From Artemia franciscana (Eukaryota; Arthropoda; Branchiopoda; Anostraca; Artemiidae), in the NCBI RefSeq assembly GCF_032884065.1, contig NC_088866.1, forward strand, positions 58,487,866 to 58,551,865: a stretch of DNA of 64,000 nucleotides, given 5' to 3'. The notes under the pieces are model-generated. The model was given only the letters and a program-made list of their open reading frames with translations. It had not been told where the DNA came from and ran no database searches. Of the stretch, positions 1 through 11,739 are shown one piece after another (the stretch's first letter is position 1; every line of letters begins with the position of its first letter). Position numbers and translations under genes: made by a program.

Positions 1-2540
1 ATGAATTTTACTTGTAGTTACAGGAGCAAATAGACAGGGTACCAGGTAGAAATATGGTGTTTTTGCTAGGAGATTTTAACTCCCAGGCTGGTAGAAATAG
101 GGACAGCCTATTTCTACCAGCCTGTCTAGCCTAGGTAAGTTTGGTGTAGAAAAAGAAAACAGTAATGGCTACAGACTTTTACAATTTCGTAGGCATAACA
201 ACCTAGTAATAACCAATACTGTGTTTGGTCATAAAATGGCCCATAAGTTGACATGATATTTACTTGATAGTAAGACAGCAAATCTTATTGATTATGTTAT
301 TGTAAACCGAAGACTAGCAGGATCAATACAAGATACTAGGGTGTATAGGAGTGCTGTTATTGATGTTAAAAGTAAAGATCACCATCTAGTAGTGTCTAAG
401 GTTAATTTAAAGCGTGAATTTCGGAAGGGTAGCTACCTCCCGGAAAGTTATGATGGTGGTAGACTCCAGAATGAAAATTTGAGAGAAACCTCCCAGGAAC
501 AGTTGGACACTAAACTTGAGAGTTTAAAATTTGACAATGGAAGATGGATGGAATAATTTTAGAAAAACGATTTGTGAAGTTGCTGATGGTGTCTTAGGAA
601 AGAGTGTTAAGACTGCACCTAGGAATATTAGTAAAAAGCTTTATGTTTAATAGAGAGTAGAAGGGGTTTGCACAAGAATTATCATAGGGATAAGTAATAT
701 GAAAACAAAAGAAATGTAAAGAAAGTGGAGAAAGCATTAGAATATGAACTAAGGAGATGCGAAGTGGATGCCATGGATAAAATTGCCGAGGATCTGGAAA
801 ATGCAGCTAGACGCTATAAAAGTAAAATATTATACCTAGCATGTTAATAAATTAAGAGGTAGTAGTCAATCCGGACTAGTCCCAGTTAAAGATAAGAATG
901 GAGCCCCAATTAGTGATAAAGAAAGAGTTAAAGAAAGATGGGCGGGATATTTTGAGAATGTGCTAAACCGAGATACAGTTGCAAGAAAAGATATAGATGA
1001 AAATGAAATAGTTTGTGATACCTTGGATATGAAGGAAGATTTGTTTTGTGAGGAAGAATTAGCGACAGTACTAAAAGGATTAAAAAATAATAAGACTCCA
1101 GATGCTGATAGTGTGATAAACGAGTTTCTTAAATATGGTGGCTCTGAGGTTAGAAATAAGCTACTGAAGAATGTGAATATGATGTTTGAAAAAGGGGAAG
1201 TAGCTAACGATTTTAGGAAAACCTTAATTAAACCACTGTATAAGAAAGGTTACAGCCTTTATTGTTGAAGTTGTTCTCTGTAGGTAGCAAATTACTTAGT
1301 AATATGATACTTTTTAGACTGAGAGATGCTGTAGACAAAGTTTTAAGGGAAGAACAGTGCGGTTTCAGAAAAGTTAGAGGATGAGTCGACCAGGTTTTCA
1401 CTCTTAGGCTAATAATTGAGAAGTCCTTTGGTTGTCAAACACCTTTGGTCCTCAGTTTTATCGATTATGAGCCAGCTTTCGATTCTGTTGATAGAAGACC
1501 GTTAGCAAAGGTGAATATGTTCGAGAATAATACTGCTGTGGTTAAGGTAGGAAATGAGGTTAGCAACTGGTTTTGTATTAAATCAGGAGTTAAGCATGGT
1601 TGTGTTCTATCCCCCTTTATGGATCATTTTCATAGAATTTGTCTTAAGGAGCACAGGAAAGGCAATTGCAGACCACAGAATCAAGTGGGGAGGAAAAACG
1701 GTCCTGGACTTAAATTATGCTGATGATTTAAGCATAATAGATGAAAGTGTGAGCAAAATGAATGAAATTTTAGAGGTTTTGCGAGTTGAGGGTGCTAGAA
1801 TAGGTTTGAAAATTAATGTTAATAAGACTAAATCACTAAGGCTAGGAATAAGTGAAGATGAAAAGGTGACTTCGGGTACCGAAAATATTGATAAGGTGTG
1901 CAGCTTCACTTACCTTGGTAGAATTATTAGTAAAGACGGTGGGAGCAGTAAAGACGTTAAAAGTAGAACAGCTAAGGCTCAGGGTGTTTTTCACAATTAA
2001 AAAAAGTTTGGAAGAATGGGAAGATAAGTCTGCAAACCAAGATTAGAATATTGGAAGCTACAGTGATGACAGTGGTCAAATATGTCTCTGAAGCATGGGC
2101 GCTCCGGAAAGCGTGCGAAAATTTACTAGAGATTTTCCAGAGAAATTGCCTACGGATTGTTCTGGATATCCGGCTGACTGACTGTATTTAAAACAGTAGG
2201 CTGTACGAAAAATTTAGTTCAATCCTGCTTTCTTGGGCTATAATGAAAGAAAGCTTGAGATGGCTAGGCCACGTTCTGCGGATGAAAGATGACAGTTTAC
2301 CGAAAATTGCCCTTTCTGGCCAACCGTCTGGGGCTACACGGAAAGTTGGTCGTCCTCTTCTGGGTTGGGAGGATGTCATAAATAAAGATTTAAAGGAAAT
2401 TTGAACTTCCTGGGAGGATGTAAAGAGGGAAGCCTTGAACATAATAGGTTAGAGGAGGAGCGTCAGTAGCTGTGTTGGCCTCAGGCGGCTTGGCACAGCA
2501 GTGAGTCATTAGTCGCAGTAGGAGAAGTAGTCTTAGAGGC
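1..2540 (+). mobile_element. Decayed RTE-like LINE, copy A (endonuclease + reverse transcriptase)
   Basis: This is a non-LTR retrotransposon relic entering from the left edge. Its frames are broken by several stops and shifts. The apurinic endonuclease C-terminal half is readable: a LLGDFNSQAG-type motif near 55-90, an IDYVIVN-type motif near 287-310 and a DHHLVVS motif near 380. The RT domain follows, with FIDYEPAFDSVDR at about 1457-1495 (catalytic region A) and YADD at 1716-1727 (region C). Downstream come a KINVNKTKSLRLG segment and the thumb-like TYLGRIISKDGG. The C-terminal WLGHVLRMKDD / GRP-x-LGWED segment is at about 2256-2400. Endonuclease plus RT with this C-terminal segment is typical of RTE-type elements in many invertebrates. 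It is inactive. The 3' end near 2540 is TAG/GTAG-rich, as in copy B. Confidence 0.85.
86..122. repeat. 15-bp perfect hairpin inside the LINE endonuclease region
   Basis: Bases 86-100 and 108-122 are exact reverse complements (GGCTGGTAGAAATAG) around a 7-base spacer. The right arm interrupts the expected endonuclease reading after GDFNSQAGRN, so it looks like a local inverted duplication, for example a replication or reverse-transcription template switch, rather than a functional stem-loop. Confidence 0.7.
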
Positions 2541-2545
2541 AGCCT

Positions 2546-2858
2546 TAGAGGTAAAGTTGTTTACGAAATCACAGTATTGTCTGCACAGAGTAGGCATAGG
2601 TTACCTCGAAAAAATCTCGTCAGATTAAGTAGACAAAGAGACTAATCTAGTGCTGGTTTAGGCCTACTGGTTACAGAATTTCACTTTCTTTACCCTCCCC
2701 TACATTTTAAATAACTATAAAGATAATTATACAGAAGTTTATGGTCAAACAAAATTGCCAACCGCTAGATGGTGTTAGTGATCTTTATTTTCGATAATAT
2801 TAGTTTAAACTCTTTAGCTTCTCATGCTCTTTGGTACTCTTCCTTTTTTTCTATACAG
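2546..2858. other. Unassigned noncoding spacer
   Basis: I see no gene or repeat that I can name here. It lies between the LINE 3' end and a possible splice acceptor whose pyrimidine tract starts near 2838. Confidence 0.5.
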
Positions 2859-2950
2859 CAGGCTCTGGTCTAGGTACTCCGATTCGCGTAGACAGACTGT
2901 CATCCGTATTGGCAAAAGAACAGAAACCTAGTATAATTGTAAAAGCATAG
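2859..2950 (+). CDS. Candidate terminal coding exon, unknown protein
   Basis: A pyrimidine-rich tract ending in CTATACAG (2851-2858) is a good 3' splice site. The frame starting with a split codon at 2859 reads GSGLGTPIRVDRLSSVLAKE and then a further ten residues ending IIVKA before TAG at 2948-2950. The residue mix is protein-like rather than AT-driven. I do not recognise the family and I see no partner exon in the window. It could be the last exon of a + strand gene lying mostly to the left, or a chance open frame. Confidence 0.3.
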
Positions 2951-3660
2951 CTTAAATCCAAAATAGCTAGTGTCATAAAAGTAACATTGTTTTCAATGCA
3001 TTTTTTTATCAAATTGTCCCGTTTCTGTGGTTTGCATACAAATTTATATATATACAACAAAAATTGTGTTTCACAAGTACGCTATTTTGAATTTCTCAAG
3101 GGGTTATATCACTGACTATGGTAGGTGAGCCCAGTGAACACAGTTTGCGGCTCTAGCGCTTCTTCTTGCATTTTTAACCTTATTATCTGTCCCTTGGAAC
3201 CTTCATTGATTCTCTTTGCATCCGATCCTCCCTCGTCGCCATCACTGTACCAAAAGAGTCTAAATATGTACTCCCTTTTAATAATCCAGTATATTTGAGA
3301 CATCGAAATAAGGCAGTTTTAATTTGTCTGTATTTTATTTAACCACAAACAGATTTGCTTGTAAACATATCTTGATTGAAGCATTAACGGGTCAGCTATT
3401 CAAACTGTAAAGTGTCCTTTGGGCAGGAAAAATCTGCTGAAATCACCTCTCATTTAAGCAGAAACAGACCGCTAGACTTTTTGTATGCATTTGATTATAA
3501 CTAATAAACCACTTCGTCAACCAGAAACGAAAAGCAAGTAACTAAGACTTGGCCCTAATCACTGATTATACAAGCCTACTCAAATATGTCCTTAAGTTTT
3601 TTGTATTAAGTATGAAGTCAGTAAATAATACAGAATTGACGGGGAACCAAACTAATGGTT
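2951..3660. other. Unassigned noncoding sequence
   Basis: No coding exon or repeat recognised. If 2859-2950 is a real terminal exon, its 3' UTR would lie here, but I see no convincing AATAAA close by. Confidence 0.5.
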
Positions 3661-4660
<1,000 letters not shown>

Positions 4661-4849
4661 TAAAAAATTGTTTGTCCCAAGCTCAGTTGGATTGAATTCG
4701 TATGTCAGAATTATAAATAATAAAAAAAGAAGATTACCAGCAAAAATAATTAATTGGAAGGGGGAAAAGATTACGGTGTTTACCAGTGACTGGAAAAACA
4801 GTAAATACCAACGGTAGCGCAGTGGACTCATATCTAATTGGCAATGCGA

Positions 4850-5281
4850 GGCCATGTACTGGCATGTTAATAAATTGAGAGGGAGTACTCATTCTGGACT
4901 TATCATAGTTAAAGATAGGAATAGGGCCACAATTAGTGATAAGGAAAGAGCTAAAGAGAGATGGACAGAGCATTTTTAAAGTGTGCTAAAGTGGGATAGA
5001 GTTACAGGGTAATATATTAAGGAAAATTAAAAAGTTTATCACACCTTGAATGAGAAGGATTGTGAGGAAGAATTAGTGACAATACTAAAAGGATTGAAAA
5101 AAATAATAAAGCTCAGGCGATGATAGTTTGGTAAAAGAGTTTCCTAAATATGGCGGTTATTAGGTCAGAAATAAGCTACTAAAGATTATGAATATGATTT
5201 TTGAAAATGGAAAGTATCTAATGATTTTAGGAAAATTCTAATTAAATCCTTATATAAGAAAAGCGATAACAGTGAGTGCAA
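4850..5281 (+). mobile_element. RTE-like LINE copy B, 5' segment
   Basis: This is homologous to 838-1255 of copy A. It includes the HVNKLRGS stretch, the ISDKERAKERW segment before the RT domain, and the lead-in to the RT ending at a KSECK-like stretch. It has stops (for example TTTTTAAAG near 4974) and frameshifts, so it is dead. It is interrupted at about 5281 by foreign sequence and resumes near 6481. Confidence 0.75.
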
Positions 5282-6480
5282 GGCCGTAGTTTGCTACGGG
5301 GGTAAGGCGGCAATCACCCCTCATATATTTTCTGCCCCGACCCCAGTTTGCCCACTGCTGAAATTTAGTTACTTCCAAATCTAGTCACAACTAAGATAAG
5401 CCTGCATAATTCAAGGATCCATAGAAACTGGTCAGTGGTATGGTCATTGATCCCCGGGGATTAAATGTGGCCCCTGGAGAACGTCGAGTATTCATATAAA
5501 TATCATTAATTACTGACAGAACAACAAAGTGTTAAACTTTGAAACAAACAGAATACTGAAAAAGGCACTGTGCACTACAGAAAAAATTGAAAAGGGAGAA
5601 TCCTACAAAACATTATTCATTTGTATTATTTATTTGGTAGAAAGAAGTTTTTTTTATAGTTGAATCGAAATGACGAAACTGAAACATAATCTTTCGTTTC
5701 CAGTGGAATACCGTTTCATATTTTCACTTCAACGTATTCTATGATCAGAATTTCTAAGATCATCAAAGGTCAGTGCCATTTGGAGAGGGCCAGTGTGGAA
5801 GTACATAATTGTGAAGAGCCATTAATCTCTCTTTAAATATCAAAGTCCCAAGTCTCCGGCAAAGGGGCATATTTATTATTTATATAGATGCCATAAATTA
5901 TTTTATAGGTTTTATTACCTTTCACAGCCTAGTTGCAATATCGCTGTAAATAATTTTTTTCCAAGAGGAACGTCTGTGTACAGTTACAAGGCTAAATTGC
6001 CTTATCTTAATTTCTGTCCGACTGCAAGATTGAATTTTTCGGAATAACAAAATTCACCCTGTCTGCTTGGCTACTTTTGTTGGGATTACATAACATAAGC
6101 GAAGTTTCATTATATTGTTCGTTAACTTTTCAATCTGAGTTTGTAATAAGGATGCGATGTCTTGCGTCTCGCTTTTAGAAGCCGGAAGGAGGATGCTCAC
6201 AAAAAAGGTGTCAGGGTATTATGCGTGTTTATTGGGACGATAAACTTTTATTTTAAAGGAATGATGAGGAAGATACGGGGTGGGGTGCTACGTTACAAAA
6301 TGTTTAGTTGCACTATGCTCGATAAAGCACGGTTGTATTAAAAAAAAATTATATCTCATTTTTTATGGACAAAACTTCAGCAATTATTTGAAAATCGTTC
6401 ATTGGGACTAATTTTCGCGACTCCCTTTAGACTAGTCTGTGCCCCCCTGGTGAGGCGGGCCTCCCAGTTTGGAAAACGCT
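5282..6480. mobile_element. Insertion in LINE copy B with hAT-like right end
   Basis: About 1.2 kb without RT homology separates two parts of the same LINE. The right boundary ends CAGTTTGGAAAACGCTG, whose reverse complement starts CAGCGTTTTCCAAACTG, the form typical of hAT terminal inverted repeats. The left boundary lacks a clear matching repeat, and part of the host RT (equivalent to about 1256-1515 of copy A) is missing. The insertion was therefore accompanied by deletion, or the left end was lost. No transposase frame is visible, so it is probably non-autonomous. The class assignment is an inference from one end only. Confidence 0.4.
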
Positions 6481-7036
6481 GTATTAAAGTGATTAGTGCT
6501 ATGTACGAGAATAACACTGCTGCGGTCAAGATAAGAAATAAGGTAGGAGTGCGGTAAGGTAGGAATTAAGCTGGGTTATGCTCTTTCCCCCTTTATATGA
6601 ATCATTTTTATAGATTTTGTCTTAAGGAGCACAGGAAACGCAATGGGAGACCACGGAATCAAATGGGGAGGAAACAATCTCCTGGACTTAGATTATGTTG
6701 ATGATCTAAGCATCCTAGGTGAAAGTTTGAGCAAAATGAATGAACTTTTAGAGGTTTCGCGAGTTCAGGGTGCTAGAATAGGTTTGAAAATTAATGTTAA
6801 GAAGACTAAGTCACTAAGGCTAGGAATAAGTAAAGATGAAAACGTGACGCTGGGTAACGGAAAGATTGATCAGGTGGGCAGCTTCACTTACCTTGGTAAC
6901 ATTATTAGTAAAGACGGTGTGAGCACTGAAGAAGTTAAAAGTAGAATATCCAAGGCTCAGGGTTAAAAGAAAATTAGAAGAATAGGAAGATAAGTCTGAA
7001 AACCAAGATTAAAATATTGGGGGTAATAGTGACGAC
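6481..7036 (+). mobile_element. RTE-like LINE copy B, RT core segment
   Basis: The RT resumes with VISAMYENNTAAVK (about 6490-6531). The catalytic box is YVDD at 6694-6705 instead of the YADD of copy A. It continues through LKINVKKTKSLRLGISKDEN and TYLGNIISKDGVS, then stops at about 6966 and reaches the nested insertion at 7037. An open frame survives from 6643 to 6966. YVDD is a known tolerated RT variant, but the many stops elsewhere make the copy inactive. Confidence 0.8.
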
Positions 7037-7582
7037 GGTGTCACTGCACTTTCGAGTACTTTCTTTCTCCGGCTTAAGCTCCGCCGTTTCAACAGTAATG
7101 TCCTGCCCGCCCTCTTCTATGCTTCTGAAACATAGCATCTCAACCACAAACAAGAGAGGAGAATTCAGTCTTTTGGAAACATGTGCCTACGTAGACTTCT
7201 CAGCATCCACCGGACCCAGAAGGAAACGAACGAGCACATTAGAAACATTAGAAACATTAGAAACATCACAGGTCAACCCTCCCTCATCGAGACCATACGA
7301 AGGCACAGATGGAGCTACCTTGGACACTTGCTATGCATGGATGATTCCAGAATGCCCAAATCTACATTTTTCTGGTTACCTGAAGGCACCCGCCGCAGAG
7401 GAAGACCCAAAAATACACTTTGTCGTACCTACAACAACGACCTGTGACACCTTCACGCCTCAATACAGCCAGAGTGGGAAGATACCGTCGCAGTAGCAAG
7501 TTTCAGAGACGACTGGAGATTCTTCTTGGACGCCTTGGACGCCTTGGGCGCCTCTGGAGGCACAGGAGGATCTAAGGTCTAA
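7037..7582 (+). mobile_element. 5'-truncated second-family LINE nested in copy B
   Basis: The insert is bounded by 15-base near-identical flanks, 7022-7036 and 7583-7597 (GGTAATAGTGA-C/T-GAC), a probable target-site duplication. The readable C-terminal segment includes SNVLPALLYASET, MCLRRLLSI, TGQPSLIETIRRHRWSYLGHLLCMDD and RRRGRPKNTLCRTYNNDL, a different LINE lineage from the host. A short in-frame triplication of an RNI codon set lies near 7240-7265. The 3' end carries two TCTAAGG units, the short 3' tandem tail expected of RTE-like elements. Severe 5' truncation fits target-primed reverse transcription. Confidence 0.75.
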
Positions 7583-8052
7583 GGTAATAGTGATGACAGT
7601 GGTCAAATATTAGTATGAAGCATGGGTGCTCTGTAAAGCGAATGACGATTTGTTAGATGTTTTCCAGAGAAAGTGCCTACAGATTGTTCTGGGTACCCGG
7701 GTGACTGACCGTATTTCAAACAGTAGGCTGTAAGAAAAATTTGGTTCAATCCCGCTTTCTAGAGTTGTAATGAAAGAAAGGTTTTGGTGGCTAGGGCACG
7801 TTCTGAGGATGAAGGATGACAGATTGCCGATGATTTTCCTTTTTGGTCAACCGTCTAGGGCTAAACGGAAAGCAGGTCGTCCTCGTCTGGGTTGGGAGGA
7901 TGCCCTGAAGAAAGATGTAAAGAAAATGGGAACTTCCTGGAAGGGTGTCAAGAAGGAGGCTTTGAATAGATTCGGATGGAGAAGGAGCGTGCGCAGCTAT
8001 GTTGGCCTCGGGTTGCTTGGTGTTGCGATGAGTTGTTAGTAGTAGTAGTAAT
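7583..8052 (+). mobile_element. RTE-like LINE copy B, 3' end
   Basis: This continues copy B after the nested insertion. Stops break the LLDVFQRKCLQIVLGTRVTD region. An open frame from 7770 to 8039 then encodes the WLGHVLRMKDDRLP segment, the AKRKAGRPRLGWEDALKKD stretch and the RRSVRSYVGLGLLGVAMSC terminus, ending with TAG. The element ends in a (TAG)n microsatellite at 8038-8049, a usual RTE 3' signature. Confidence 0.8.
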
Positions 8053-8075
8053 GGTAATACTTCTTTTCATGGTTG

Positions 8076-9010
8076 GATATTACCCTGTTAGTATAGTGGA
8101 TTGACTCGGGCCTTGAGATTCAAGAAACTGCGATTCCATCTAGTCTATCATATCGGGCTTTGCCCTTTCGGAGCGTCTTCGACCCTGAAGGTAAATATAG
8201 CCAAGAAACTGTTACAATTTTGCCGTGTAGTTTTCTCTTTGGATGGCTTTGTGCTAATGTTAAATTTACAGAACTTACAAGTGGTTGGTCAGTCGCTGAA
8301 AGCTGATATGAAGAGGGCACATGGTGGACAGATGTCATAAAGGTGTTGGGAAGGACGAAGGACAGACAGAAACGCGAAAACCAAAAACCCCGGAAAACCC
8401 ACAGATTTGTTGTTGGTAAACTTGATCCCACAAAAAAAGAAATAAATGAAAAATCTTATGATTCGAACCAACAAAGAAAATTAAAGGGATTCTGTTTTCA
8501 AACGAGGACTTATTTATATTGCAATATTAAATCTCTTTCTTGGATTGGGTGTATCTCCTGCCAGTACAGTGGGTTGATTCGGTACTGGAGATTCTAAAAA
8601 CTGCGATTCCATCATGTCTGTCGCATCGGGCCTTCGCCCTGTCGGAGTGGTTTCCAACCTGAAAGCAAATATTGCCAAGAAACTGTTACGGCTTTGCTCT
8701 GCCGTTTTGTCTTTGGTTTGCTTGTTGTACTGTGAGATTCTGATGAGTAGTAAGGGCACTGGGCTTTGCAAGTGGTTGCTGAGTCACTGCAAGCTGATAT
8801 GGGAAGGACACAGGGGTAGACATATGGAAAGGTGCAGGGGAAGACGAAGGAGAGACAGAGACGCGAAAACCAAAGCCCAGGAAAAACCCACAGAGTTGCC
8901 GCTGGTATTCTTTATCCCATAAAAAAAATTAAAAACCTTAGATTTGAATCAACAAAAGGTAGTTTTTTTCAACACAAAAGGGTTTTGTTTTCAAAGGAGA
9001 ACTTATTCAT
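8076..9010 (+). repeat. Tandem pair of ~470-bp tRNA-like SINE candidates
   Basis: Two diverged direct copies begin near 8076 and 8549. The first carries TAGTATAGTGG at 8089-8099 and the second CAGTACAGTGG at 8562-8572, a spacing of 473. Both resemble a pol III A box. GATTCAAG at 8117-8124 is a weak B-box match at tRNA-like distance. Shared segments include CTGCGATTCCATC, the CCTGAA-x-GTAAATAT-type stretch, AGAAACTGTTAC, and an A-rich end with CCCA(C)AAAAAAA followed by a TTGTTTTCAAA module. Open frames are not conserved between copies. A tRNA-derived SINE is the best guess. Confidence 0.45.
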
Positions 9011-9033
9011 ATTGTATTTTATTGTATTTTTGT

Positions 9034-9258
9034 CTTTTTACGCTAAAGTTGTTTACTGTTAGCTCTTTACGCTAAAGTATTTTACTGTTTTAAAAAGGAG
9101 AGTTAAGAGAAAGAGTCAAACTTTAGCGTAAAGAGCGGGGCGTTGAGGAGGAAAAGTCCTTTTCATATGCGGAGTAATTTCTGTTCGTTTTAAGTTGTTT
9201 TTTTTTTTGTCGCTCCTTACTTTCAGTTAAAAAAAACTTGTTTTTTTTTTATTTAATA
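9034..9258 (+). mobile_element. Half foldback of the composite element family
   Basis: The right arm (about 9117-9258) carries CTTTAGCGTAAAGAGCGGGG, TCTGTTCGTTTTAAG, TCGCTCCTTACTTTCAG and the T-rich end TTTATTTAAT. The left arm is reduced to two duplicated CTTTACGCTAAAG stubs (9037-9050 and 9064-9078). Compare the intact foldback at 32991-33285. Confidence 0.8.
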
Positions 9259-9527
9259 AAAATAAAGATCAAAGAGCTAGTAAAAGATTCCGTGCACATT
9301 CCAAAGTTTGGTAATGCAGTGTCTAAGTGAAAACCTCGATCTGTCAGTGCACGCTCGTGGTTCTATATACATAGAAGATCCCCTTGCTCCATAATCATAC
9401 TCACATTGGTTAGATAATTACATAGCATAAAAAATTTTCGTTAGAAGTTTGGCAAAATACTTAATACAAAACATCATTCCATGAAAAGATAATAATAATT
9501 CCACAAGTAACATATTAAGGAAAGAAT
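9259..9527. other. Unassigned noncoding spacer
   Basis: Nothing recognised. Confidence 0.4.
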
Positions 9528-10006
9528 ATATACTTTTGACTGGTGATTTTGATGGTAGGGCTATCGGGGAAGGGATGAAAGTTTTTAGGATACGCAGCGA
9601 ACTGGTTTTATACGTGTTTTAAACATATTCAGGAAAATCAGGGGACAATAACTCAGATAAGAATGGACTAGCGCAAAATATACTGACCATTGCATGAAAA
9701 GGTCAAATGCTTGACCTTGAAATAAATTTTGAAATAAATATTTGAAATAAATTTCAAATGCTGCAATGTTCCAACATTTAGATGTAACAATACAATATAC
9801 TTTTGACTGGTGATTTTGATGGTAGGGCTATCGGGGAAGGGATGAAAGTTTTTAGGATACGCAGCGAACTGGTTTTATACGTGTTTTAAACATATTCAGG
9901 AAAATCAGGGGACAATAACTCAGATAAGAATGGACTAGTGCAAAATATACTGACCATTGCATGAAAAGGTAGAATAAATTTCAAATGCTGCAATGTTCCA
10001 ACATTT
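9528..10006 (+). repeat. 267-bp-period tandem duplication
   Basis: Bases 9528-9703 and 9795-9970 are the same 176-base sequence with a single mismatch (GCGC versus GTGC near 9671/9938). A following GAATAAATTTCAAATGCTGC block is also shared, so the whole unit was duplicated recently. It lies in the presumed last intron of the L44-like gene. It has no coding sense. Confidence 0.85.
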
Positions 10007-10288
10007 CTCCCCAACTTCAATAACTCCAGTTATTGGAGTTCCAGATTCTACAAAGAAGGCTCTTAAGTGGCAAACAGAGGAGAGCATAATTCCTTCAACT
10101 TCAACTTCTTCCCAACTTCATCCGCAATTTAGCAGTGTGTTCCTTCCAACTCATATTCTGTTCAACTAGCAAACATCTCATTGTAGATGTAGATCCTAAA
10201 TAAGTAGATTCATTTGTGCTACTGTAAGATGGTGGCGGAATCTATTTTGTGTATTCAAGCATTGCTCTAGTTCAACTTTTTTTTCTAG

Positions 10289-10416
10289 GATTTGGAGAAA
10301 CCCCTGAAATTGCCGAGACTATGTCTGCACATGATGCTCTAAGAAAAATGTATGGCCTAGAAGAGAAAATGTTGCCTCTCCCTTTTGGTAAAAAGGCAGA
10401 ACGTCTAGTTTTGTAG
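10289..10416 (+). CDS. mRpL44: Terminal exon, mitochondrial ribosomal protein L44-like
   Basis: MRPL44 is a component of the mitochondrial large ribosomal subunit. It has an RNase III-like domain followed by a C-terminal double-stranded-RNA-binding domain. A pyrimidine tract ending TTTTCTAG (10281-10288) precedes an open frame that begins with two bases of a split codon. It reads (G)FGETPEIAETMSAHDALRK, then MYG and an acidic/basic tail ending ERLVL before TAG at 10414-10416. The GxGET...AE...A...ALRK-YG pattern matches the second half of the MRPL44 RNA-binding domain; the short tail is usual for the family. About 42 residues are encoded here. Upstream exons are not recognisable in 1-10288 and may lie outside the window. 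The family call comes from remembered pattern, not from a search. Confidence 0.6.
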
Positions 10417-11296
10417 TTTTTTAATGTTATGTATAAAATTGTTTACGGTCTTTTAATTTTCAAGTGCTGTCAGATTTTTTGTGTTTGGCTAAAAAAGAAA
10501 TTTTCTGAGAATATACTAAATTCGCTATTGAACATTTCAATTGCTATTGTCTTTCATCTTGTTTAGCATCACAAGTTTAAAGGAGGCATTGGTTCAATTT
10601 ACTTATATTTTATTTTCTTTCTTTACCGTGAAAATTAGGCTTAAAGTTAAGTTGGGACTTGGGAGTAGAAAAAGGAAGTTAGGTAGACTCCCAAGGTCCC
10701 AAGTCCCAATTATGAAGCCATGATTTTTAAGGGCTTGAATTTTCCTGGCCCATTTTGCCTTCTTAGCTCATTGTGTGGCTTAACTAGAGTCAAAACACCA
10801 TCGAATATCATAATTGACACTAAGTTTTGGATGTTGCTAACTTGAAGATTTTGTAGTGTTAGGGATTTTGCAGTGTTAGGACTCGCCTTTAAATCCCAAT
10901 AAATTCCTATATTTTAATGCACTCCTATAAAATGCCTATATTTTGGCTAAAATCCTATTATTCCTATATTTTTGGCTGAAGAGCACTAAGAACATTGCTC
11001 ATGATTTGCAATTTTCTGTCTTTTGGTGTAGATTGATAATTAATTACAACTGTTGAGCTGTTTGAACTTAACTAATGCTTTGTGTTGGGCTTAGTAAGCT
11101 GCTTCTGCCTGGGCTATGCTGTTGTGTTGACTTAGTAGCCTATGTTTTGTTTTTTGTCATGTTGGGCCTGTCCGAAATGAGCGGAGATCAGTATATAGGC
11201 TAGCAGTCTCTGCTTAATGAGACTGGAGTTCTTGCGACTTATGTGTTTCCTGGCTGAACGCTGGCTGGTTGATGTGAATACGGCCCAGTTATTCAA
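10417..11296. other. 3' flank of the L44-like gene and unassigned sequence
   Basis: This holds the presumed 3' UTR. No canonical AATAAA is obvious close to the stop. Short CCTATATTTT repeats occur at about 10905-10975 and recur near 12705-12760. Confidence 0.4.
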
Positions 11297-11629
11297 ATGG
11301 GCTATTCTAAGATAGTTGCTAATCGAGGGAAGTATAATAGACGTGCACTGGGTAGGCTATATGCTACACTCTGTGATCAATCTGTCCTTTATCTATCTGG
11401 TCTTTATCCCCTTCTAAAGAAAAATGATGTTAATCAGATTCGGACTTTTTATTTCAGATATTGTAAATTTTTACTTTATCTCCCCCCTTGGTATAGCAAT
11501 GGTAAGATAATTCGTAAGTTTGATGTCCCTGATAGAAGTGCAAAGTTGGCCCTCCTGCATGGAAGGTTGTCGGAATCAGTTTTTTATCGTTTATCGCTTC
11601 ATCATCCTTTGGTCCGTCTGTTCTGTTAA
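11297..11629 (+). mobile_element. LINE C-terminal fragment (Jockey/CR1-type)
   Basis: A 110-codon frame reads LYATLCDQSVLYLSGLYPLL, IRTFYFRYCKFLLYLPPWYS and IIRKFDVPDRSAKLALLHGR, ending in a stop at 11627-11629. The segment sits after the RT domain in a non-LTR family unlike copies A and B. The 5' part is truncated and no RT catalytic motif is present upstream. A CACTTGGT/ACCAAGTG hairpin (11658-11676) follows and may belong to the element's 3' end. Confidence 0.6.
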
Positions 11630-11739
11630 TCTCATTGTAGCATAGTGTTTTTATGGCACTTGGTATTAACCAAGTGAATTTAGCAATCGCAAATTCTGTC
11701 TGTCTGTCGGTCCTGGTTTTGCTACTTTAGGCACTTCCA

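Noticed and set aside
8101-8922. Several 80-100-codon frames in the SINE-like pair
   Set aside because: The frames are not conserved between the two copies.
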